Of a DNA stretch of 64,000 nt, positions 9,026 to 16,739 are shown piece by piece. The stretch comes from Akkermansia muciniphila. Its GTDB lineage: Bacteria > Pseudomonadota > Gammaproteobacteria > Burkholderiales > Burkholderiaceae_C. The stretch's first letter is position 1. Every line of letters starts with the position of its first letter. Below the pieces are notes generated by a model, which saw only the letters and a program-made list of their open reading frames with translations, was not told the DNA's origin and made no database searches. The stretch lies in contig CALQKH020000015.1 of NCBI GenBank assembly GCA_943331105.2, forward strand, positions 31,017-95,016. The letters are read 5' to 3'. A program made the position numbers and the translations under genes.

Positions 9026-9418
9026 GTGCTCACCGTGATCGCCATTTGCATCGGAGCTTGTGTGGGTGCCTTGTCGCGCTGGCAACTGGGCCTGTGGCTC
9101 AACCCCAGCCCCGCCAGCGGCAGCCTCTTGCCCTGGGGCACCTTAGCGGCCAACCTGATCGGTGGCTACTTGGTGGGCGTGTGCGTCGGGGTGTTCCAGC
9201 AACTGCCCGAGCTGGACCCAGTCTGGCGACTGGCCTTGGTCACGGGATTTTTAGGCGCACTGACCACCTTTTCCAGCTTTTCAGCAGAAGTGGTCGCCAT
9301 GCTCCAGCAAGGCCGCTTTGCACTGGCAGCAGGCACAGCGTCATTGCACCTTTTGGGTTCGCTGGGCCTGACACTGCTGGGGCTCAAAACAGTGGGCTTG
9401 TTCTGGGCGCGCCATTGA
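9026..9418 (+). CDS. crcB: fluoride exporter CrcB/FluC, copy 2 (recent duplicate)
   Basis: A 130-residue protein differing from copy 1 at about four positions (Ser32 to Gly, Ala113 to Gly, Val116 to Leu, Leu126 to Phe) plus one extra C-terminal His. All channel motifs (GALSRW, GTLAANLIGG, TTFSSFSAE) are kept, so it could work. The original ATG is replaced by GTG at 9026 because the copy is spliced to an rdgC fragment. No clear ribosome site precedes the GTG, so expression may depend on the rdgC-derived frame upstream, which is open from 8675, giving a possible longer hybrid protein. Its stop is 14 nt from the convergent monooxygenase stop. Confidence 0.8.
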   Translation: MLTVIAICIGACVGALSRWQLGLWLNPSPASGSLLPWGTLAANLIGGYLVGVCVGVFQQLPELDPVWRLALVTGFLGALTTFSSFSAEVVAMLQQGRFALAAGTASLHLLGSLGLTLLGLKTVGLFWARH

Positions 9419-9432
9419 GCGACTGAGGCCTT

Positions 9433-11079
9433 TCAGAACCCCAACGCCTGTCGCAAGACCTGCAAGGCCTGCCGATCGTCCGGCCCTCGCCAAGCAACCA
9501 CTTGGTCCGGGCGAATCAACACCCAAGGCGCCTCGTACAAAGCCAGCAACTCTGGGGCGCTGTGGTGGACCCGCTTCAAGTCAATGCCCAAACTCGAGGC
9601 CGCAGTCTCAAAAGCCGTGCTGCTCGCACTGGTGGGCCCCAAATGCAGCAAAGTCCACTCGGTGTGAAACGTGTCATAGAGCGAGCGGCCATCGGCCAAC
9701 CAAGCGTGCGGTGGCCGCCCCCCTGGGCAGGCACTGGGCTGGTAGCTGTTGGCGGCATCGGGCGGCGGCACGCTGCCATCGGTCACCACAATCGGCGAGG
9801 CGTCATAACGACCGCCAAACGTGACTCCGGGAATATTGAACTCCAGGCGCACATGCGCGTTCAGATGTTCTGACGCCATTTGACGCCTGAGATCGCCCCG
9901 CTCTGACGCCTCTTCCAATTCAGGGGTGGCTGCAAACAATCCCACCGAGTCGGCAAACTGGCGTGCATAAGCGGTGTTGCGGTGCGCCAAGGGCATGCGC
10001 TCCTGGGCATAACTGTCCAGCAAGCGCGCAGGCGCCATGCCCCGAACCACGCTGGCCAGCTTCCAACCCAAGTTGACCGCATCCTCCACGGCCGTGTTGT
10101 AGCCCAGGCCGCCGGTGGGCGTGAACAGGTGCGCGGCGTCGCCCCCAATGAACACGCGCCCTTGCTGAAACGATTCGGCCACCAAAGCATGCCCGGCCAT
10201 CCAGGTGCCGATCGACAGCACCTCAATCGGCACATCGCAGCCCATGGCTTGGTTGAAGATGCGCTGTGCATCCTCGGCGGTCCAGACGTCGGCATCTTCG
10301 TCCTCATGCACCGCCGCATGGAAAGCAAATTCACCTGCACCATCTACTGTGGCCATGAAGGCGCGGCGCTGCGCGTTCACCGTGACATACATCCAGGCTT
10401 TGCTGTGTTCAAACAGTGGGGCAAAGCCCGGGGCGCGCAAATAAACGGCAAACATCTTGCCCCCCATGAACCCGCGTTTGGCCCCGGTGCTGCCACCCCA
10501 AGCAATACCCAATTGGTGACGAACCGGGCTGCGCGCACCATCGGCCCCCACCAAATAGCGGGCACGCACCTGGACGGTTGCACCCCCATCGACCGGACTG
10601 ATCCAAGCATCGACACCGGCCTCATCTTGTACAAAGTGGGTGAGCGTCCAGCCGTAGCGCAAATCGTTCGCGGTGCAAGCTTGGGCATGTCGAAGCAAGG
10701 TTTTTTCGACAAATTTTTGCGACACCCGGTGCGGCAATTCGGCGGCACTCCACGAGCCCTGCATCGTCTTGATGGCCTGTGTCGCTTGCGCAGCTGTAGG
10801 CAACTGCAGACGAGCCAGTTCATGGCCCGTGAAACGGGTGAAGTAAGCGATGTCAGTGGGGTGGTCAACAGGCAGGCCCTGCGACCTGATTTCGGCTGCA
10901 AAACCCAAACGCCTGAAGTGCTCCATGGTGCGCGCCTGGGTGGCGTTGGCTTGGGGGTTGAAAGCCGTGCCCGCTTTGGGGTCGACCAACAACGTCCGAA
11001 CGCCACGTCGGCCTAATTCAATCGCCAGCATCAAGCCAAAAGGCCCACCCCCTGCAATCAGGACATCGACCGTCAGCAT
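9433..11079 (-). CDS. FAD-dependent aromatic monooxygenase (PheA/MhpA-like)
   Basis: A 548-residue class A flavoprotein hydroxylase that would use NAD(P)H and O2 to hydroxylate a phenolic ring. The ADP-binding GGGPFG (residues 10-15) in a beta-alpha-beta unit, GADGARSPVRHQLGI (about 168-182) as the DG motif, and FIGGDAAHLFTPTGGLGYN (about 301-319) as the GD motif are all intact. A C-terminal thioredoxin-like region follows, typical of the FAD_binding_3 hydroxylases. It is the last gene of the leftward tungsten-enzyme operon, 3 nt after the 103-residue unknown protein, so it is very probably co-transcribed with it. The natural substrate is unknown; position suggests an aromatic acid or phenol related to the aldehyde oxidised by the operon. 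Confidence 0.82.
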   Translation of the reverse strand: MLTVDVLIAGGGPFGLMLAIELGRRGVRTLLVDPKAGTAFNPQANATQARTMEHFRRLGFAAEIRSQGLPVDHPTDIAYFTRFTGHELARLQLPTAAQATQAIKTMQGSWSAAELPHRVSQKFVEKTLLRHAQACTANDLRYGWTLTHFVQDEAGVDAWISPVDGGATVQVRARYLVGADGARSPVRHQLGIAWGGSTGAKRGFMGGKMFAVYLRAPGFAPLFEHSKAWMYVTVNAQRRAFMATVDGAGEFAFHAAVHEDEDADVWTAEDAQRIFNQAMGCDVPIEVLSIGTWMAGHALVAESFQQGRVFIGGDAAHLFTPTGGLGYNTAVEDAVNLGWKLASVVRGMAPARLLDSYAQERMPLAHRNTAYARQFADSVGLFAATPELEEASERGDLRRQMASEHLNAHVRLEFNIPGVTFGGRYDASPIVVTDGSVPPPDAANSYQPSACPGGRPPHAWLADGRSLYDTFHTEWTLLHLGPTSASSTAFETAASSLGIDLKRVHHSAPELLALYEAPWVLIRPDQVVAWRGPDDRQALQVLRQALGF

Positions 11080-11082
11080 GGC

Positions 11083-11394
11083 TCAACCACCACCGCGCTG
11101 CATGCACAGATCAAAAGGTCGCATGAAGGCGTAACGCTCGCCGGCATTCACGCCCTGAAAATCAAAATTCACCCGCAGCACCGGCATACGCATGAGCGCA
11201 ATCACGCGCGGCGGCATGACTTGCCATTGCACATTCAATTGACCTTGTCCGATGATGGCCACCATGGTGTGGCCTGAGCGCTGCCAAACGCATTGGCCCA
11301 TGGCAACTGGCAACCACCCCAGCCACTCCGCCTCGGTGCATCCCATGTCGCGCTGAAATTGCTCGGCGTAACTCGATTGCATGAGCCGAGTCAA
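11083..11394 (-). CDS. conserved hypothetical protein in the tungsten-enzyme operon
   Basis: A 103-residue protein that I do not recognise. It starts by a 4-nt ATGA overlap with the MoaD-like gene, so translation is coupled. It has no signal peptide, no transmembrane segment and no metal-binding motif; it is mixed alpha/beta in character with several Met and Trp residues, an alternating strand-like stretch around residues 35-60 (QCVWQRSGHTMVAIIGQG) and ends in GGG. The overlap with moaD and the absence of gaps argue that it takes part in maturation or activity of the aldehyde oxidoreductase. No function is assigned. Confidence 0.75.
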   Translation of the reverse strand: MTRLMQSSYAEQFQRDMGCTEAEWLGWLPVAMGQCVWQRSGHTMVAIIGQGQLNVQWQVMPPRVIALMRMPVLRVNFDFQGVNAGERYAFMRPFDLCMQRGGG

Positions 11395-11645
11395 CCACCG
11401 GCCACGGGCGGCCAGATGGCCAGCACATCGCCTTCGATCAAAGTGGTGGTGCCGCGGTCTTCGGCCTTGATGTATTTGCCATTCACCAGCACCAAATGCA
11501 CGAGCTTGGGCGGTATGCCATAGGGCTCAATGATTTGGCTGATGCTGGTGTCAGTCCCAACATCCAAGCTCACTTGGTTGCTGCGACGGGCCTCGGCGGG
11601 CAAAAAGTCAGTGAGCGTGGCAAACAGTTTGAATGTGATGTTCAT
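11391..11645 (-). CDS. MoaD/ThiS-family sulfur carrier protein
   Basis: An 84-residue ubiquitin-fold protein ending in GG (PPVAGG), the C-terminal tail that is adenylated and thiocarboxylated in MoaD and ThiS. The central VNGKYIKAEDRGTTTLIEGD and final LAIWPPVAGG are family-typical. In operons of tungsten aldehyde oxidoreductases such small proteins are thought to donate sulfur for the dithiolene of the pyranopterin cofactor, perhaps as a dedicated MoaD. It sits 15 nt after the FAD reductase gene and overlaps the next gene by 4 nt. The partner synthase subunit (MoaE) and the activating enzyme are not in this window. Confidence 0.85.
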   Translation of the reverse strand: MNITFKLFATLTDFLPAEARRSNQVSLDVGTDTSISQIIEPYGIPPKLVHLVLVNGKYIKAEDRGTTTLIEGDVLAIWPPVAGG

Positions 11646-11660
11646 GCGCAGATTGTCACC

Positions 11661-13001
11661 TCATCGGCGACGCGCATCGGCTGCACCACTCCAACGCCCC
11701 TGGCCCTGAGCACAGTCCAGATATGCATCCATCAGTTTGGTCGGGTCGTGCATCAAGCGGTCTTTCCAGTCACCCAAATGGACCTGGCCTTCGACCAAGC
11801 CGCGCATCACACCCACATGCTCTGTCCAGCCCACACTGTTGCAGCCCACCATGACATCGTCCTTGAACTGGAGGCTCAGGTGGCGCCCAGCGGCTTTGTC
11901 GGTCAACACGGCCGACTGACCGCCTGCCACGCCTTCCCAATTGCCAAAACTGGTCGAGATCAAACCCAGGGTGTCGAGTACGTTGATTTGTGTGACGCCT
12001 TTGAGCTCGGTCTTTTGACCCAGCATGTTGAGCGCCGCCACTCGGGCCTGCTCGGCGGCGTTGGGCTGGATGGCACTCACAATTGTTTTGCCACTGACCA
12101 TGTCAAAAGCTTCAGCACAGTCGCCTGCGGCATAAATGCCGGGCACATTGGTTTGCAGGTGCTGGTCGGTCAACACGCCTTGCAGGCAGGTGATGCCGCT
12201 ATCCTTCAAAAACCCAATCGCCGGGCGCACGCCCGTGGCGCTGATGACCAGATCCGCCTCAACGGTTTGGCCGTTGGACAAACGCACCTGCAGCGCACCG
12301 CCCGCATCGCCAGAGGCCAGGCCCACCGCTGAAGCCAGCTTGCCGAGCAAGCCTTTTTCAGCGCCCTGACTGATGCCCTCGACTTTGGTACCGGTGAACA
12401 CCTGCACGCCTTTGGCTTCGCACCAGTCTCGGATCATGCCGCCAGCCACTGGGCCCATCATGCGGGGCACCATGCGGTCGCCCATCTCCACCACGCTGAG
12501 CTTGACGCCGCGCGCCGCCAGCGCTTCCATGATGATGCAGCCAATGAAGCCTGCGCCCATTTGCAGCACACGGGCACCGGGCTTGGCCAGCGCCTGGATG
12601 GCACGGGCGTCTTCCAGCGTCCAGCACGGGTGCACGCCGGGCAGATCCATGCCCGCAATCGGTGGGCGCACCGGGTGCGAGCCGGTGGCGATCAAGAGCT
12701 TGTCAAATGCCAGCGACTGGCCGTTGTCCAGGTGCACGGTTTTGCCCGCAGCGTCGACGCGTGCGACTTTGGCCTTGACCTGGGTAATGCACAACTCATC
12801 AAAGTGCGAAGCACTCTTACGCAAGTAAGTGCCACTCTCGTCGATGTTGCCAATCAACAGGTAAGGGATGGCCATGCGTGAATACGGCGCATCGGGCTCG
12901 TCACCGACCAAGGTGATGGTATCGTTGGGGGTATGTTTGCGCAGGGTCTCAGCGGCAATCACACCGGCAGGGCCTGCGCCCAAGATGACGTGGTGGGTCA
13001 T
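11661..13001 (-). CDS. aorC: FAD/NAD(P)-dependent oxidoreductase, AorC-like subunit
   Basis: A 446-residue pyridine nucleotide-disulfide-type flavoprotein. An FAD-binding GAGPAG lies at residues 8-13, ATGSHPVRPP near 104-113, and a second Rossmann motif GAGFIG near 148-153 binds NAD(H). A late FAD motif is GIYAAGDCAEAFD near 277-289. There is no redox-active CxxxxC pair, so it is not a disulfide reductase. In the three-subunit tungsten aldehyde oxidoreductase of Aromatoleum aromaticum the AorC subunit is such a flavoprotein and passes electrons to NAD+. Here it follows aorB after a 111-nt spacer containing a REP-like element. The subunit role is inferred from gene context. Confidence 0.82.
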   Translation of the reverse strand: MTHHVILGAGPAGVIAAETLRKHTPNDTITLVGDEPDAPYSRMAIPYLLIGNIDESGTYLRKSASHFDELCITQVKAKVARVDAAGKTVHLDNGQSLAFDKLLIATGSHPVRPPIAGMDLPGVHPCWTLEDARAIQALAKPGARVLQMGAGFIGCIIMEALAARGVKLSVVEMGDRMVPRMMGPVAGGMIRDWCEAKGVQVFTGTKVEGISQGAEKGLLGKLASAVGLASGDAGGALQVRLSNGQTVEADLVISATGVRPAIGFLKDSGITCLQGVLTDQHLQTNVPGIYAAGDCAEAFDMVSGKTIVSAIQPNAAEQARVAALNMLGQKTELKGVTQINVLDTLGLISTSFGNWEGVAGGQSAVLTDKAAGRHLSLQFKDDVMVGCNSVGWTEHVGVMRGLVEGQVHLGDWKDRLMHDPTKLMDAYLDCAQGQGRWSGAADARRR

Positions 13002-13024
13002 GAATCGGACTCCAGAAACAGGTA

Positions 13025-13105
13025 GCGGCCCGCAGGCCGCTTGGATTCCTGTAGAAGCGCACCCCTACGGCGAAGGCTTCACGAGCAGGGGCTCGCTCCT
13101 ACAGG
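13025..13105. repeat. REP-like element and hairpin in the aorB-aorC spacer
   Basis: A perfect hairpin GCGGCC-CGCA-GGCCGC (13025-13040) is followed by imperfect inverted arms CCTGTAGAAGCG (13048-13059) and CGCTCCTACAGG (13094-13105) with one mismatch. On the minus strand the right arm reads CCTGTAGGAGCGAGCCCC, the well-known extragenic palindrome sequence of many proteobacteria. It lies between two genes of one operon and could weaken or process the message. Confidence 0.75.
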
Positions 13106-13112
13106 GGCAAAC

Positions 13113-14960
13113 TCACAAACCCAGACGTTCCCGTGTGGCCGATGTCGGACGGCCTTCGCCATCCCAGCCGCGGGCGTCGTAGTACTTGGGCAGCATTTCA
13201 TCCAACTTGCTGACCATGCCTTTGCCGGGGCCGGTTTTGGCGGCTTCGGTCATCAGGCGCTTGGGCAGGTTGTCATCGGCCTTGGTGAAGCCAGCGGCGT
13301 TGTTGAAGTCGCGCTCCATGTTCCAGATGCGCTCGCCGATGTGGTTCAAGTGCTCCATGGTGAACTCTTCACCACAAGCGGCTTGCACCTGAGGGGCCAC
13401 ATCAGCCAGGGTCCAGGCAAAGCTGGTGAAGACGCAAATGCCGGCCGAGTCAAATGCGGCTGTCGCGTCCTGGAAGGCCTTGACCAATTCTGGCTTGCCT
13501 TCACTCTCGGTAGGTTCGGTCTTGACCGGAATGCCCAACACTTCAGAGGCAATGGTGTAGCCGCGCAGGTGGCAAGCACCACGGTTGGAAGTGGCGTAAG
13601 CCAAGCCAATGCCTTGGATCACACGACCGTCATAGGCCGGGAACTCTTGGCCCTTGACACTCATGGACAGGTCGGGGTGGCCATATTTGGCAGTCAGGCG
13701 CTTGGAGCCCATGCCAATTTCCTTGCCAAAACCGATGCCCTTGGCGGTCATGTCGACAAACTCGCACAAGGCTTCGGCCGAACCAAAAGGTGCTTCCACA
13801 CCGATTTGCTCTTTGGTCAACACACCCATTTCATACAGCTCCATCACGGCACCGATGGTGGCGCCGAAGCTGATCGGGTCAAAGCCTTCTTCGTTGCAAA
13901 TCATGTTGGCGTATTGCAGGGCTTCGAGGTCTTTCACGCCGTTGGCTGCGCCCAGCGCCCAAGCCGCTTCGTATTCCAAGCCGCCGTTGGCGCCCCAATA
14001 CTCGGGCTTGTTCTTGACCGAGAAGTGACCCTCGTCCATCTTGCTGATGCGACCGCAGGCGATGGTGCAACCAAAGCAGGCTTGGTTGGTCACCAGGTGC
14101 TTTTTGCCATCGGTCTCACGGGGCGTGACCATGGCTTCAGCCGAGATGTCTTTGGCGCCTTCAAACTGCACATCGCGGTGGTTGCGGGTAGGCAAGCCGC
14201 CCACTTCGTTGATCACGTTCATCAGCACCTGGGTGCCATAGGCGGGCAAGCCCTGACCTGTCACGGCGTTGTCGGCCAACACTTTTTTGGCTGCCTTGGC
14301 TGCGGCCATGAAAGCCTTGGGGTTTTGCATGTTGCCCACGCCTTTGGTGCCGCGCACCGCGATGGCTTTCAGGTTCTTGCTACCCATCACGGTGCCCACG
14401 CCCGAACGGCCAGCCGCGCGGTGCAAGTCGTTCACCACGGCGGCATACAGCACGCCGTTTTCACCGGCCTTGCCGATGCTGCAAACGCGCAAGAGTGGGT
14501 CTTGCAAGCTGGACTTGAGGATTTCCTCGGTCTTCCAGACGCTTTGGCCCCAGAGGTGGCTCGCATCGCGCAACTCGGCTTCGTCGTCGTTGATGTGCAG
14601 GTACACCGGCTTGGCCGATGCGCCTTCAAAAATGACCATGTCCCAACCGGCCATTTTGAGCTCAGCACCCCAATAGCCGCCAGAGTTGGAGCAGGCAATG
14701 GCACCCGTCAGCGGGCTCTTGGTGATGACGGTGTAGCGGCCGCCGGTAGAGGCCATGGTGCCGGTCAGTGGGCCTGTGGCCCAGACGATTTTGTTGTCGG
14801 CTGACAAGGGGTCGACTTTGGGGTCGATCTCGCTGATCAGGTATTTGCTGCCCAGACCGCGTGAGCCAAGGTAGGCTTTGGCCCACTCCATGTTCAGCGG
14901 TTCGGATTTGACGGTGCCAGCCGTGAGGTTGACGCGGAGAATTTTTCCAGCCCAAGACAT
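13113..14960 (-). CDS. aorB: tungsten aldehyde:acceptor oxidoreductase, catalytic subunit AorB
   Basis: A 615-residue member of the aldehyde ferredoxin oxidoreductase family, which oxidises aldehydes to carboxylic acids on a tungsten bis-pyranopterin centre. The [4Fe-4S] ligands are visible as Cys295, Cys298, Cys302 (CFGCTIACGR) and Cys509 (SAGICVF), matching the Cys288/291/295 and Cys494 pattern of the Pyrococcus furiosus enzyme. Active-site counterparts appear as YE at 330-331 and His464 in SNRGACHLRG. The pterin-binding GGRYTVITKSPLTG lies near residue 73. Length is normal. It follows the ferredoxin subunit by 23 nt. The nearby tungstate importer supports tungsten over molybdenum. The likely reaction is oxidation of aromatic or aliphatic aldehydes; the substrate is not deducible. 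Confidence 0.92.
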   Translation of the reverse strand: MSWAGKILRVNLTAGTVKSEPLNMEWAKAYLGSRGLGSKYLISEIDPKVDPLSADNKIVWATGPLTGTMASTGGRYTVITKSPLTGAIACSNSGGYWGAELKMAGWDMVIFEGASAKPVYLHINDDEAELRDASHLWGQSVWKTEEILKSSLQDPLLRVCSIGKAGENGVLYAAVVNDLHRAAGRSGVGTVMGSKNLKAIAVRGTKGVGNMQNPKAFMAAAKAAKKVLADNAVTGQGLPAYGTQVLMNVINEVGGLPTRNHRDVQFEGAKDISAEAMVTPRETDGKKHLVTNQACFGCTIACGRISKMDEGHFSVKNKPEYWGANGGLEYEAAWALGAANGVKDLEALQYANMICNEEGFDPISFGATIGAVMELYEMGVLTKEQIGVEAPFGSAEALCEFVDMTAKGIGFGKEIGMGSKRLTAKYGHPDLSMSVKGQEFPAYDGRVIQGIGLAYATSNRGACHLRGYTIASEVLGIPVKTEPTESEGKPELVKAFQDATAAFDSAGICVFTSFAWTLADVAPQVQAACGEEFTMEHLNHIGERIWNMERDFNNAAGFTKADDNLPKRLMTEAAKTGPGKGMVSKLDEMLPKYYDARGWDGEGRPTSATRERLGL

Positions 14961-14983
14961 GTTGATGCTCCTTATGGGGGGAT

Positions 14984-15460
14984 TTAAGAGGCCGAGGGCT
15001 GATTGCCCAATTTGTCAGCCCACTGCTTCATCTTGTCGATGCCGGTCCAGTTGGCATCCACAAATGTGATGGCGCCAGTCGGGCAGGCGTCGGCGCAAGC
15101 CGGGTCACCGCCGCACAGGTCGCACTTCTGCACCTTGCCGGTCTCTTGCACATAGTTGATGGTGCCGAACGGGCAAGCGATGGTGCAAACCTTGCAACCC
15201 ACACAGGTGGACTCGTTGACCACCTTGGCGCCCGTGGCTTTGTCCACGGTGATGGCTTCCACAGGGCAAGCGTGTAGGCACCAAGCCTCGTCACACTGCG
15301 TACAGGTGTAGGGGACTTTTTTGCCGGTGTGGTGGAAGTCGAACACCTTGATGCGCGATTTGGAGGTGGCGTATGTGCCGTAGTTCTCAAATGAACAGGC
15401 CATTTCGCACTGCAAGCAGCCGGTACATTTGTCCGGGTTGATGTGCAGGACTTTCTGCAT
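14984..15460 (-). CDS. aorA: four-cluster ferredoxin subunit, AorA-like
   Basis: A 158-residue iron-sulfur protein with 16 cysteines placed for four [4Fe-4S] clusters: CTGCLQCEMAC, CTQCDEAWCLHACP, CVGCKVCTIACP and CDLCGGDPACADACP. This polyferredoxin arrangement is that of AorA, the electron-transfer subunit of the Aromatoleum-type enzyme, and of other DmsB/HycB-like subunits. It would carry electrons from AorB towards AorC and NAD+. It is the first major gene of the leftward operon, with AGGAG just before ATG and a 154-nt divergent gap to the regulator gene. Confidence 0.9.
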   Translation of the reverse strand: MQKVLHINPDKCTGCLQCEMACSFENYGTYATSKSRIKVFDFHHTGKKVPYTCTQCDEAWCLHACPVEAITVDKATGAKVVNESTCVGCKVCTIACPFGTINYVQETGKVQKCDLCGGDPACADACPTGAITFVDANWTGIDKMKQWADKLGNQPSAS

Positions 15461-15488
15461 GTGTGTCTCCTGTGAAGTGGAAGGCTTT

Positions 15489-15575
15489 TCAAGCCCGCGC
15501 GTATGAATCAGAATGCATAGCTATTGTTGGTGATGACTCCTGCAAACCGATGCGGATTAACCCTAGGTTTCTCAT
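15489..15575 (-). CDS. possible 28-residue leader ORF upstream of aorA
   Basis: An ATG at 15575 follows GAGGA by 5 nt and opens a 28-codon frame ending with TGA at 15489, 28 nt before the aorA ATG. The peptide begins MRNLGLIRIGLQ and has no known motif. It could be a translated leader that affects aorA, a small functional peptide, or chance. It rests on a good ribosome site and position only. Confidence 0.35.
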   Translation of the reverse strand: MRNLGLIRIGLQESSPTIAMHSDSYARA

Positions 15576-15614
15576 GGTTGTCCTCAAAAATTCTCAGCTT
15601 GATACACATCTGAC

Positions 15615-16739
15615 ATGCCCCTGACTGCCCATCCCTCAGACCGTTTGCAGCGGATTGAACAAGCACGTGATCAGGTGTTTCACGGCCGCACCGTGGCATC
15701 TGGCACGGGCCTGTCGCCCTGGATCGCCCAGTCCTGGCAGCGCTGCTTGGGCATGGGCCTGCAGCCGGGCCAGACCGTGGGTTTTGACGCCATCTCGGCC
15801 CAACAAATGCGCCGGGTGCAAGAAGCCAGCCGCCCACTGGTGCAGGCGGCACAACCCGTGCTGGTGGAGCTGGCCCGCGCCATTGCAGACATCCGCTATT
15901 TCGCCATCCTGACCAATGCACAAGGGATTGTGGTCGATGTGCATGGCCCGGTGGACCGGCAAGACCGCCGCGCCGACCTGATTGCCCGTGTGGGGGTCGA
16001 TCTGTCCGAAAAAGCCGTGGGCACCACCGCCATCAGTGCTGCACTGTCTGAACTGCAACCCGTTTGGTTGCACCGGGGTGAACACTTCTTTCAGGACAAC
16101 GGGGTTTACAGTTGCGCGGGTGCGCCCGTATTCGGCCCGAATGGCCTGTGCGCGGGCATGCTGGACCTGACGGGCATTGAAACCACCGAGCGCCCAGCAC
16201 TCAAACACCTGGTGCGCCGCTCGGCCCGCAGCATCGAAAACAGCTGGTTGTTGTCAACTGAACACGCCTTGGTTCTGCGACTGAACTGGCCCGGCAACCA
16301 GCCCGGCGACGACAGCGACGGCTTGCTGACCCTGGACACCGATGGTCACATCGTGGGGGCCAACCCGACCGCGCGGCAGATGCTGTCTTTATCGTCCTCC
16401 CCGCACGGACAGACGCTTCACGCCAGCGAGGTATTTGCTTCGCCTTGGGAGAACCTGTTTGATGCCGCCAACCGCCAGGGTCAAAGCCAAGAGTTACCGC
16501 TGTGGTCTGGCCTGCGCATGCAAACACAGGCACTTCGAGCGGGCACCTCAGCCCCAGCCTTACAGCCCAGTGCCCCAGCACAACGGATCAGCGCTGCGGC
16601 CAAACCCCTCAAGGACGTGCAGACGGAGATGATCCGCGAAGCCGTGAATCAGGCCAGAGGCAATGTGGCCGAAGCCGCCCGTGCCCTGGGCATCAGCCGC
16701 GCCACGGTCTACCGCAAGCTGGGCGTGCCCAAAAGCTGA
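15615..16739 (+). CDS. GAF-domain regulator with Fis-type HTH, lacking AAA+ domain
   Basis: A 374-residue transcription factor resembling the ends of AcoR-type activators. Residues about 70-200 form a GAF sensory domain (ADIRYFAILTNAQGIVVDVHG, then SEKAVGTTAISAALSELQPV and YSCAGAPVFGPNGLCAGMLD), residues about 235-270 look PAS-like (LTLDTDGHIVGANPTARQ), and the C-terminus is a Fis-type helix-turn-helix (AEAARALGISRATVYRKLG). The central sigma-54 AAA+ ATPase of AcoR proteins is absent, so it cannot activate sigma-54 polymerase by itself. It is divergent from the aor operon and ends against tupA, making it the best candidate regulator of the tungsten region. Confidence 0.82.
   Translation: MPLTAHPSDRLQRIEQARDQVFHGRTVASGTGLSPWIAQSWQRCLGMGLQPGQTVGFDAISAQQMRRVQEASRPLVQAAQPVLVELARAIADIRYFAILTNAQGIVVDVHGPVDRQDRRADLIARVGVDLSEKAVGTTAISAALSELQPVWLHRGEHFFQDNGVYSCAGAPVFGPNGLCAGMLDLTGIETTERPALKHLVRRSARSIENSWLLSTEHALVLRLNWPGNQPGDDSDGLLTLDTDGHIVGANPTARQMLSLSSSPHGQTLHASEVFASPWENLFDAANRQGQSQELPLWSGLRMQTQALRAGTSAPALQPSAPAQRISAAAKPLKDVQTEMIREAVNQARGNVAEAARALGISRATVYRKLGVPKS

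Noticed and set aside
8675..9418. Single 247-codon hybrid gene beginning inside the antiporter gene
   Set aside because: Its first 60 codons overlap the antiporter in another frame and have no ribosome site; annotated instead as an rdgC remnant plus crcB copy 2 with GTG start.
13041..14804. 587-codon rightward frame opposite aorB
   Set aside because: Shadow of the AOR catalytic subunit; the minus-strand protein has all expected cysteines.
15461..15614. Sigma-54 promoter (-24/-12) for the aor operon
   Set aside because: The neighbouring regulator resembles sigma-54 activators, but no GG-N10-GC element with proper spacing was found and the regulator lacks an AAA+ domain.
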